Shown piece by piece: positions 9,485 through 16,082 of a stretch of 36,679 bases of DNA. The translations under genes and the position numbers were made by a program. Under the pieces are notes generated by a model that ran no database searches, had not been told where the DNA came from, and saw only the letters and a list, made by a program, of their open reading frames with translations. This DNA comes from JBBDSH01 sp040905045 (GTDB taxonomy: Bacteria > Pseudomonadota > Gammaproteobacteria > Eutrophobiales > Eutrophobiaceae), in the NCBI GenBank assembly GCA_040905045.1, contig JBBDSH010000049.1, positions 1-36,679 of the forward strand, written 5' to 3'. The number at the start of each line of letters is the position of its first letter. Within the stretch, counting starts at the first letter, position 1.

Positions 9485-9972
9485 AGTCACAAATTCAAAA
9501 GGTTTGGCTGGCCCGGTCACCACGGGAGCGAATAATCATTGCTGCGCTGTCAGCCATGCTGGCGGTTTTGTTGTACACCTGGCTCGTGCTGTCGGCCGGT
9601 CAGGCCCGTGCGGACCTGCGGGCCGCCGTCCCGGCACTGCGGGCACAGTCGATTCTCCTCAACCGACAGGCGATCGAGTACCAACGGATACAGGCATCAC
9701 CGGGTTTAACGGCCTCCCGTACCGGCCTGACCGAGCTGGTACGAGGCATGATTGATGATGCCGGACTCTCGCGGTCCCTGGAGCATCTTGATGCGTCGGG
9801 CCCGGACCGGATCAAGGTCGTGTTCGGCGCGGTGGCCTTTGCTGAGTGGTTGAGGTGGATTGAGAGCCTGGAGGCACAGCATGTACGCGTGGAAACCTGC
9901 CGAATCGAAGCATTGTCTTCCCCCGGCCTGGTCAGTGTGACTGCAAGCCTGGTCCGCCCTGCAAGACCATGA
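9481..9972 (+). CDS. gspM: GspM, T2SS platform protein
   Basis: GspM is a small bitopic protein that stabilises GspL in the inner-membrane platform. The 163 residues have a cytoplasmic leader with SPRERIII, a transmembrane helix at about residues 17-40 (ALSAMLAVLLYTWLVLSAGQ), then a periplasmic coiled segment and a ferredoxin-like domain containing FAEWLRWIESLEAQHVRVE, a recognisable GspM region. It overlaps gspL and gspN by ATGA. Confidence 0.93.
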   Translation: MKSQIQKVWLARSPRERIIIAALSAMLAVLLYTWLVLSAGQARADLRAAVPALRAQSILLNRQAIEYQRIQASPGLTASRTGLTELVRGMIDDAGLSRSLEHLDASGPDRIKVVFGAVAFAEWLRWIESLEAQHVRVETCRIEALSSPGLVSVTASLVRPARP

Positions 9973-10709
9973 GGAAAAGGGGCCTGATCACTTCAGGGAT
10001 CATTGTCTATCTGGCAGCAGTCATGGCCACCGCGCCTTCGACCCTGATTGACGCCGGCCTGCAGCGCGTCACTGACGAACGGTTGCGCCTGGCGGAGGCA
10101 CAAGGAACCTTGTGGTCCGGCAACGGACAGCTCGAGGTGCGTGCAGAGAACGGGCAAAGTATCGCGAGGCAAGTCCAATGGCGCATCCTACCCGCAACGC
10201 TGCTGCGCGGCCGTCTGACAATTGACGTCATGTTGGGCCGGGGCGGCGGGCATTTCCCGGTGACCCTTTCACCTGCCGGGATAGAACTGGCCAACGTGGA
10301 TCTCACCCTGCCGGCCGCGGCCCTCGGCCTCGGTATTCCGGAGCTGGCGGCCCTCGGCCTCACCGGCGAATTATCCATCCACGTGGCAAACCTGTCCCTG
10401 TCCCGCGACAGTATCCATGGCAGTGCCTTACTGCAATGGCATGCGGCAGGGTCTACCCTGACCACGGTTTCCCCGCTCGGCGACTATGAAATACAGATTG
10501 AGGCCGATGGCGAAAGGGTGCAGTACCTCCTGAGTACCAATGAGGGACCGCTACGTCTCGATGGCAGGGGATCCTGGACCCACGGCAGCAAACCTGTATT
10601 CCGTGGAACGGCATTCGTTCCCGATGCGTATACGCAGCAACTCAATCCATTGTTGCGCCTGATCGCGATAGAACGTGGCGAAGGGCGTTTCGAATTGCAG
10701 CTCAAGTAA
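9969..10709 (+). CDS. gspN: GspN, T2SS accessory protein
   Basis: GspN is an accessory inner-membrane protein of unclear role found in a subset of T2SS operons. The 246 residues start with a signal-anchor (LITSGIIVYLAAVMATAPSTL). A beta-rich periplasmic region follows, with the family's GTLWSGNGQLEVR block near residues 44-57 and the C-terminal NPLLRLIAIERGEGRFELQ. It is the last gene of the gspG-N operon. No clear rho-independent terminator follows in the next 100 bases. Confidence 0.9.
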   Translation: MRKRGLITSGIIVYLAAVMATAPSTLIDAGLQRVTDERLRLAEAQGTLWSGNGQLEVRAENGQSIARQVQWRILPATLLRGRLTIDVMLGRGGGHFPVTLSPAGIELANVDLTLPAAALGLGIPELAALGLTGELSIHVANLSLSRDSIHGSALLQWHAAGSTLTTVSPLGDYEIQIEADGERVQYLLSTNEGPLRLDGRGSWTHGSKPVFRGTAFVPDAYTQQLNPLLRLIAIERGEGRFELQLK

Positions 10710-10860
10710 ACAAAAGTACCTGCCGCGTCCTGGTTAGGGCGTGGAAAGCACGACTGTCGTTCAATTCAGGGCGCCTTCCGCCGGCGCGCCGCTAAATAAC
10801 AACTCCCTGCGTACGCCAACGTACAGAACACTTTCCCGGAATGGCGGATAACTGTCCCAT

Positions 10861-10959
10861 GACGGAGATTTGAGCAAAACACCTCGTCGTACTCTCCGTC
10901 GGGACGAGGATTGAGCCCCAGCCGGACAGCATTACCAGCCAGTACAAAGCCCGGCTGGG
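10861..10959 (+). promoter_or_regulatory. Structured leader upstream of the DUF3494 gene
   Basis: Three inverted repeats crowd the untranslated leader. GACGGAG (10861-10867) pairs with CTCCGTC (10894-10900). CCTCGTC (10882-10888) pairs with GACGAGG (10903-10909), and because these two stems interleave they could form a pseudoknot. CCCAGCCGG (10917-10925) pairs with CCGGCTGGG (10951-10959), about 33 bases before the ATG. It matches no riboswitch consensus that I can recognise; I compared it by eye with the c-di-GMP-I type without success. Confidence 0.4.
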
Positions 10960-10991
10960 AGTTTGTCAGTAGCTAACCTGAGGAATCTATC

Positions 10992-11855
10992 ATGAATTAT
11001 TTCAAGCTATATCTCTCTGCCGCTATCGTGGGCATCCCGGCGCTGTTCATGGCCGCGCCGGTTTTCGCAGCTGATGCCCCGGAACTCGGTACGGCGTCGG
11101 AGTTCGCGGTCCTGAGCGCGGCGCCAGATCAATCCGGTGCGGTAACCTGCACCGACACCACTATTATTGGTGACGTGGGTTCAAGCGGACAACCCGAATC
11201 AGTCGTTCAAACCAACTGTACGATTACAGGAACCATAGTCGCACCGGTTTCCATCCAGGTAATAGAGGATTTCAACAGCGCCTATGATGAAGTGGCTGCC
11301 CTCTCCTGCGATGAAGTGCTCACCGGCACCCTTGCCGATGTGGAACTTACACCGGGCGTTTACTGCTTTGAGGCTGCGGCGACACTGACCGGCACTCTGA
11401 CACTGGTTGGGGGCGAAAACGAGGTCTGGATCTTCAAGGTCGGAACCGGCGGCACGGGCGCACTTACCGCCACAGGCTTCACGGTGACTCTGGCCAATGG
11501 CGCGGCAACATGCAACGTGTACTGGTGGTCAGCCCAGGATGTGACTCTCACAGATTCCGCCTTCAAGGGAAATCTGCTTTCCGGTGCGGCGATTACAGTC
11601 ACAGGCGGCACTTTTGAAGGAGATGCGATGGCAAAAGGTGCGGTGACCTTGACCGGCGCTGAGGCCACCGGGTGTGACGGCGGCAGTACTACACCTACGA
11701 AACCTGAGCGTCAACGGTGTGACCAGGGTGTGGGTAACGGTCCCGAAGGCTGTGATCCGGGTAATTCGAACCAGGGAATCCCTTTCCTCTCGAATGACGA
11801 ACTCGGCGGCGTGCCGGGCAATCCGGGCAAGCGCAACCCGGGCAGGCGCAACTGA
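10992..11855 (+). CDS. Exported DUF3494 (ice-binding-like) protein with conserved C-terminal tail
   Basis: The 287-residue protein has a signal peptide cleaved near VFA|ADA (about residue 26). A DUF3494 beta-solenoid domain follows (about 32-230), recognisable by LGTASEFAVLSA, the LTPGVYCF segment, TGTLTLVGGENEVWIFKVG and CNVYWWSAQDVTL. This family includes ice-binding proteins and many surface adhesin-like proteins; antifreeze activity cannot be read from sequence. The tail (242-287) contains GVGNGPEGCDPGNSN, NDELGG and ends in GKRNPGRRN. This Gly/Pro/Asn-rich, basic ending recurs on exported proteins of gammaproteobacteria as I recall it. GAGGA lies 7 bases upstream of the ATG. Its position directly after gspN and its Sec signal make it a plausible T2SS substrate (inference). 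Confidence 0.85.
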   Translation: MNYFKLYLSAAIVGIPALFMAAPVFAADAPELGTASEFAVLSAAPDQSGAVTCTDTTIIGDVGSSGQPESVVQTNCTITGTIVAPVSIQVIEDFNSAYDEVAALSCDEVLTGTLADVELTPGVYCFEAAATLTGTLTLVGGENEVWIFKVGTGGTGALTATGFTVTLANGAATCNVYWWSAQDVTLTDSAFKGNLLSGAAITVTGGTFEGDAMAKGAVTLTGAEATGCDGGSTTPTKPERQRCDQGVGNGPEGCDPGNSNQGIPFLSNDELGGVPGNPGKRNPGRRN

Positions 11856-11874
11856 GCCTGCTGACGGCAGAACG

Positions 11875-11903
11875 AAAAGGACCCGCAAGGGTCCTTTTTT
11901 TTT
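11875..11903 (+). terminator. Rho-independent terminator after the DUF3494 gene
   Basis: GGACCC (11879-11884), loop GCAA, GGGTCC (11889-11894), then nine T residues. The flanking A run makes the stem extendable and the terminator possibly bidirectional. It isolates the DUF3494 gene from downstream sequence. Confidence 0.92.
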
Positions 11904-11917
11904 GGTCATTGGGCAGG

Positions 11918-12241
11918 GTCAGATCGTGTATCGAGAGTAATGAACTGAACGCATTCTGCATGCCCGGCGGCAAGATCATGGTGTATTCAGGATTGATCAA
12001 TCAGTTGCAACTTACCGACGACGAGATTGCTGTCGTGCTTGGGCACGAAATTGCCCATGCCCTGAGTGAGCATTCACGCGAACAGATATCGCAGGCGATG
12101 GTCGCGCAAACTGCCGTCGGTGTCGGTGCTTCCGTGTTCGGCCTTGGAGAGGGTGCCGCCGGTCTCGCAAATGCCGGCTATGAGGCCTTTATTGCAACCC
12201 GATTCAGTCGTGCCGATGAGATCGTTTTCGACTGTATATAA
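11918..12241 (+). pseudogene. M48-family metalloprotease fragment
   Basis: The frame encodes the centre of an M48 zinc metalloprotease of the exported LoiP/YcaL type: NAFCMPGGKIMVYSGLI, then DDEIAVVLGHEIAHAL with the HExxH zinc motif at 12044-12058. It lacks a signal peptide and N-terminal domain, since the similarity starts abruptly just after the DUF3494 terminator. The region of the third zinc ligand appears damaged: FSRADEI is present where the family has a longer segment ending in EAD. The frame stops shortly after. With both ends missing, this is a remnant rather than a working gene. Confidence 0.75.
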
Positions 12242-12410
12242 TTATAGATTATTCACTCCATTATTGTGTGCGGTACCTGACATAGACGCCGGAGAAAATC
12301 GACCGGCACTCCCCGCAAATTGTAACCCATTGCTTTTAAATGATATTTAAGCATGGCCGCGCACGGAATTTATACAGTTCCCTTTATAATCATAGAGTTG
12401 TATCATCAAT

Positions 12411-12590
12411 ATGCCTCGTGCAACGGAAACGGTGGAAATCATTGGGAACTTTGCTTGATGATCGACGCCCAATCGTAAAGGTAAGATATACGACGATACT
12501 GTCGAAGCGGGTTCATATATCACAGGCGGATGCGGAAAAGGCTTCCCATCAACCGGTTTCGAAGTAATAATCCAGGACGCGTTCCCTTGA
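12411..12590 (+). pseudogene. Short coding-like remnant with two in-frame stops
   Basis: One frame reads TETVEIIGNFA, two TGA codons (12456-12461), then PNRKGKIYDDTVEAGSYIT and GGCGKGFPSTGFEVIIQDAFP-like text before a final TGA at 12588-12590. The composition looks protein-like, but I do not recognise the family and there is no intact gene. The remaining bases between 12242 and 12613 are AT-rich and show nothing else I can support. Confidence 0.25.
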
Positions 12591-12613
12591 GCGCAATTAA
12601 AGAGATTGCTGAA

Positions 12614-13525
12614 ATGCATATTCTATCTAATTGTGCCGCCAGGTACTACTTGTTCAGTATTCTGCTGTTATTCCTGCCGCCTTCCGGCGTCGTTGCCGAG
12701 GCGGATACCCCGCCCCTGCCTGAAACCCCGGATCCGAAGCTGCAGTCACGCCTTGCACTCGGCCTTGGCCAGATGGGATTGTCACGGGCTGTGGACGAGG
12801 AGCGCCTGTCGGTTGCCCTGGTCGACATTACAGACAGTACCAGGCCGCACCTGGCGGCTGTTAACAGTGACCTGATGATGTACTCCGCCAGTCTGCCCAA
12901 GATCGCCATCCTGTTCGGGGCCTATCAGCGGATCGAAGACGGCATGCTCAAGCACACTAAAGAATTGAAGCAGGATATGACGGATATGATCCGTCACTCA
13001 TCGAATTCGGCCGCAACACGAGTGCTCAATCTGGTCGGTCCGGAATACCTGAATCGGTTATTACAGTCAGCCCGTTATCGGCTGTATGACGTGCGTCACC
13101 AGGGCGGATTATGGGTGGGCAAGCCCTACGGCAAAAGCCCGGCCTACCAGCGTGATCCCCTGCATTCCATTTCCCACGGCGCCACCGTATGGCAGGTTGC
13201 GCGGTTTTATTACCTGCTGGAAAACGGCAAGCTTGTTTCGCCCCGAGCCAGCCGTGAAATGAAAAGCATCCTTGCCAGACCGGCTATTCATCACAAGTTT
13301 GTCGGAGGGCTTTTAGCCACGCATCCGGATGCCTCCATCTATCGAAAATCAGGCACCTGGCGGACGTATCACAGTGACAGTGCAATCGTTGAACGTAACG
13401 GCCGCCGATATATCGCAGTGGCACTGGCCAATGATGCCCGGGCCGGCGACTGGTTGCGCAAGCTGATCGTGGTCATGGATGACATCATATTCACGCAAAA
13501 CTATGCCTCGCTGACTACCGACTGA
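12614..13525 (+). CDS. Exported serine hydrolase, class A beta-lactamase fold (short paralog)
   Basis: I chose the ATG at 12614 because it is followed by a clean signal peptide (RYYLFSILLLFLPPSGVVAEA, cut near AEA|DTP); the frame extends upstream without signal-like features. The 303 residues carry the penicilloyl-serine transferase motifs: SxxK as S93-LP-K96, SxN as S129-S-N131, and KSG at 245-247. A class A Glu166 equivalent is not obvious, so the real reaction may be on peptidoglycan or another ester/amide rather than beta-lactams. It is paralogous to the 14784-16082 product (compare VALVDITDSTRP with VAVLDISDPARP) and its last 25 bases overlap the convergent antiporter gene. Confidence 0.85.
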   Translation: MHILSNCAARYYLFSILLLFLPPSGVVAEADTPPLPETPDPKLQSRLALGLGQMGLSRAVDEERLSVALVDITDSTRPHLAAVNSDLMMYSASLPKIAILFGAYQRIEDGMLKHTKELKQDMTDMIRHSSNSAATRVLNLVGPEYLNRLLQSARYRLYDVRHQGGLWVGKPYGKSPAYQRDPLHSISHGATVWQVARFYYLLENGKLVSPRASREMKSILARPAIHHKFVGGLLATHPDASIYRKSGTWRTYHSDSAIVERNGRRYIAVALANDARAGDWLRKLIVVMDDIIFTQNYASLTTD

Positions 13526-14787
13526 AGAAGAGTTTCCTTTCGCCGTAATAATCCATAGTCCCTGCGCAATGCAAGCACAACGCCTGTCCAGAGCAGGCAA
13601 GCCGGTATCACGAGCAGGCTGAAGTCGGCCGGCGCCCATCTCACATTGAACCACTGTGTCAGGGCCAGAAGCACCATGGAACCGACAATTTTGAACAGCC
13701 TGTAGCCGAACATATCAATCCAGGCCTTGGCTCGATAGGTCAGAATCGGATTGACCGGTATATAGAGCATTTCCTTTGCCGCTCTGTTGATGGAGTATGA
13801 CAAGCCACGATCACCGATCTTCATGATGGCCCCGGTGAGAAGGCCCGGATTAGCATTAAATATCCCCGCAGTAATCATCAGCAGAATCGGCTGAACAAGC
13901 ATACCTGCCAAAGTTCCCAGCTTGCGCAGAATGAGCGGCGTCATTAACAGGTTGATGAACAGAGCAAATCCACCGAGGATACTGAGAAAGGACGACAGGA
14001 ATGCCGTCCGTAAATCGCGATCCGTATAGGCTGCCTCGACGTAGCTCATAAATTGATATTCCACGATCGGCTCCACGAACTGGGCCAGCAATAGCGTGGT
14101 AATAATCAGGGCCATATAACGATTGCCGAGCAATTCCCTTATGCTCAGAAAACCCCGTACTCCCGGAAGCCCGACCGAGACATTCTTCTCCGTATAAATC
14201 TGCGTCCGGGTCAGCAGCCAGGTATAAAAGCCGATGGCAATGAGCATCAAGGCACTTACAAGGAGCATATCGTAGGTAACAAGAGAAGTGGAATTCAGCA
14301 GCCAGGACGCCAGTGCACCACCCACCAGTCCGCCGGCCAGGCCGCCGCTGCCGACGAGTCCGTACCAGCGAGATCCGCTTTCACTGATATAGCTGCTGTT
14401 GGTCAGGCTCCAGAACTGCTCAACCAGCATGACACTGAGTATATCGATAAAAATGTAAAAGGCTACGGCCTCGACGGGCCCGACATGACCGGTATGGAAC
14501 AGCAGATAGAACCCGCTGAGAAACAAGCTGAATAACAGGCATGAGATTGCGACCAGATGACGCCGGTCGATCCTCTCGACGATTCGGTTATAAACAGGCA
14601 TGAAAAGGCCGAGTAACAACGCACTGCCGATCCAGACATAGGGCAATTGTTCGGCACTGAAGTAATCCAGAAATATAGAACGGCTCGCAGGCTTAACCAG
14701 ATAATAGGCAAGAATGATAAAAAAGAAATTGGCAAACAGACTCAGGCTTCTGATTGCAACGGTCTTGTGATGAATGGACTGATTCAC
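13501..14787 (-). CDS. NTP/NDP exchange transporter-like inner-membrane protein (Npt/Tlc, ADP/ATP carrier family)
   Basis: The 428-residue polytopic protein (about 11-12 hydrophobic segments) resembles the Npt1/Npt2-Tlc nucleotide antiporter family known from rickettsiae, chlamydiae and plastids. Recognisable blocks are YYLVKPASRSIFLDYF, EQLPYVWIGSALLLGLF, VEQFWSLTN followed by GLVGSGGLAGG, the SINRAAKEMLYIPV motif, and YRAKAWIDMFGYRLFK. In intracellular parasites these proteins import host ATP; free-living homologs have unknown substrates. Here it is the last gene of a three-gene operon, starting with a 4-base overlap on the serine hydrolase gene, and the operon's first product is an exported ATP-grasp enzyme. 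Nucleotide transport is family knowledge, and the direction is inference. Confidence 0.8.
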   Translation of the reverse strand: MNQSIHHKTVAIRSLSLFANFFFIILAYYLVKPASRSIFLDYFSAEQLPYVWIGSALLLGLFMPVYNRIVERIDRRHLVAISCLLFSLFLSGFYLLFHTGHVGPVEAVAFYIFIDILSVMLVEQFWSLTNSSYISESGSRWYGLVGSGGLAGGLVGGALASWLLNSTSLVTYDMLLVSALMLIAIGFYTWLLTRTQIYTEKNVSVGLPGVRGFLSIRELLGNRYMALIITTLLLAQFVEPIVEYQFMSYVEAAYTDRDLRTAFLSSFLSILGGFALFINLLMTPLILRKLGTLAGMLVQPILLMITAGIFNANPGLLTGAIMKIGDRGLSYSINRAAKEMLYIPVNPILTYRAKAWIDMFGYRLFKIVGSMVLLALTQWFNVRWAPADFSLLVIPACLLWTGVVLALRRDYGLLRRKETLLQSVVSEA

Positions 14788-16082
14788 TGCGTAATGTATG
14801 GCACAGCTTCATCATGTCCCGGCGGAGAAATATCCCCCGGCTTTTCTTCCGGCTGCAGCCGCATGGGGTGCAGGGACTCTATCAGCCTGTGTATTCGCAT
14901 TGCCAGCGTCTGATGGGCTACCGACGCATTGACGTACAATTCATTGGACATGACCGCTACCATATAACGCAGCCCGGGACTATTGGCAGGTGATTCAATA
15001 ATCGCAATGGAAGCCAGGCGATTGATACGGTTGCCCCTGTATTTGCGGCAGACAAAACCGGGTTCAGGCTTGCAGCTGTAATACGATCCCGACTTGAAAT
15101 AGACGGCATCGTTATTCAGAGCCGGGTGTGATGCATAACGGATACGCCGCTGTGTCATATAAAGCAGGCGCTTGGCCTCCCGGCTGGACCATACATCGAC
15201 AAACCGTTCTGCTTCAATCAAATTCAAAAGGCGTATCAGATCCCGCACATTTCCGGTACTTGAAGTACCGGCCACATAACGTTTGGCGGTAGCGGTAAAT
15301 GGCGAACCCTGGCGTATGCGGTTGATATCAAAGCCCGCCTCCTCCAGGGGGCGCTGCATCGCCGTCAACCACAGATTACCGATCTGTTGCGGTGATGCCT
15401 GTTCCAGGAAGTTGCGGGCGACAGACGGCTCAACCGGATAATCATGACCGAAGTGTTCCAGAAGAATAACCTGTTGTACGACCATGCTTGCGGCGGCATT
15501 GGAACTGGCCGAAGCCATCCAGTCCAGGTATTCCCAGAGATTGCCGGTGTCACCGGTGTGCAGCCTTCTATTCACGATCCTGTCCGCGGCCTTATCCATG
15601 ATCGGCACTACATGTGAATCATGCAGGATCCAGTTATCGGCAACCACCGTAGTCTCGCGCAGAATGCGTTCGCGCGCGTCGACATCATCCGGGTAGAGCC
15701 GCGCCAGCTTGTCGAACAGGGCGAACAATACCAGGAATTTTCCGACGCTCCCTATATTGGCTGCGTGATCTTCATTATGGGCGGCATAGCGCGGCCTGGC
15801 GGGATCCGATATATCGAGTACAGCCACACTGTAGTCTGCCGCATTCTCACCCAGCATTGCCTTGATTTCAGCAGACAGTTCCGTGTCGCATTCAGGCAGT
15901 TCGGAAACGCCGTCACCCGATGGCACGACCGAGTTCAGTGATAGCCAGGCGCCCGGCGGCAGCTTCGCCGTATTTGTATATTCAAGCCGCCGTATATGAG
16001 TATGCTCATAACCATCGATGGGATAACCCCACCCAGGTGGAATAATAACAGCCAGCAGAAGTGTCAATGTCTGCTTCTTCAT
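14784..16082 (-). CDS. Exported serine hydrolase, class A beta-lactamase fold (long paralog)
   Basis: The 432-residue protein has a short signal peptide (KKQTLTLLLAVIIPPGWGY). It carries the serine beta-lactamase/PBP fold motifs: SxxK as S112-VG-K115 in NIGSVGKFLVLFALF, SxN as S193-S-N195 in SASSNAAAS, and KSG at 330-332 in FKSGSYYSC. The active-site serine peptidase or esterase chemistry is therefore kept, in the periplasm. The region between SxN and KSG is longer than in class A beta-lactamases, and a Cys pair (SCKP, FVCRK) follows KSG. The gene overlaps both operon neighbours by four bases, so its function is probably tied to the dikinase-like protein and the antiporter. It is paralogous to the 12614-13525 product. 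The substrate is unknown. Confidence 0.85.
   Translation of the reverse strand: MKKQTLTLLLAVIIPPGWGYPIDGYEHTHIRRLEYTNTAKLPPGAWLSLNSVVPSGDGVSELPECDTELSAEIKAMLGENAADYSVAVLDISDPARPRYAAHNEDHAANIGSVGKFLVLFALFDKLARLYPDDVDARERILRETTVVADNWILHDSHVVPIMDKAADRIVNRRLHTGDTGNLWEYLDWMASASSNAAASMVVQQVILLEHFGHDYPVEPSVARNFLEQASPQQIGNLWLTAMQRPLEEAGFDINRIRQGSPFTATAKRYVAGTSSTGNVRDLIRLLNLIEAERFVDVWSSREAKRLLYMTQRRIRYASHPALNNDAVYFKSGSYYSCKPEPGFVCRKYRGNRINRLASIAIIESPANSPGLRYMVAVMSNELYVNASVAHQTLAMRIHRLIESLHPMRLQPEEKPGDISPPGHDEAVPYITQ

Noticed and set aside
10861..10960. c-di-GMP-I riboswitch upstream of the DUF3494 gene
   Set aside because: The conserved core around GGACGCAAAGCC is not present; only generic stems are seen.
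12530..12613. Upstream start of the plus-strand serine hydrolase
   Set aside because: The signal peptide begins at the ATG at 12614; the extension would bury it behind 28 basic and polar residues.
12347..12619. Minus-strand open frame of 90 codons
   Set aside because: No recognisable family and odd composition; it crosses a region that looks decayed on the other strand and overlaps the serine hydrolase start.
13501..14787. Generic MFS drug exporter
   Set aside because: The blocks SINRAAKEMLYIPV and YRAKAWIDMFGYR fit the Npt/Tlc ADP/ATP carrier family much better than drug/proton antiporters.
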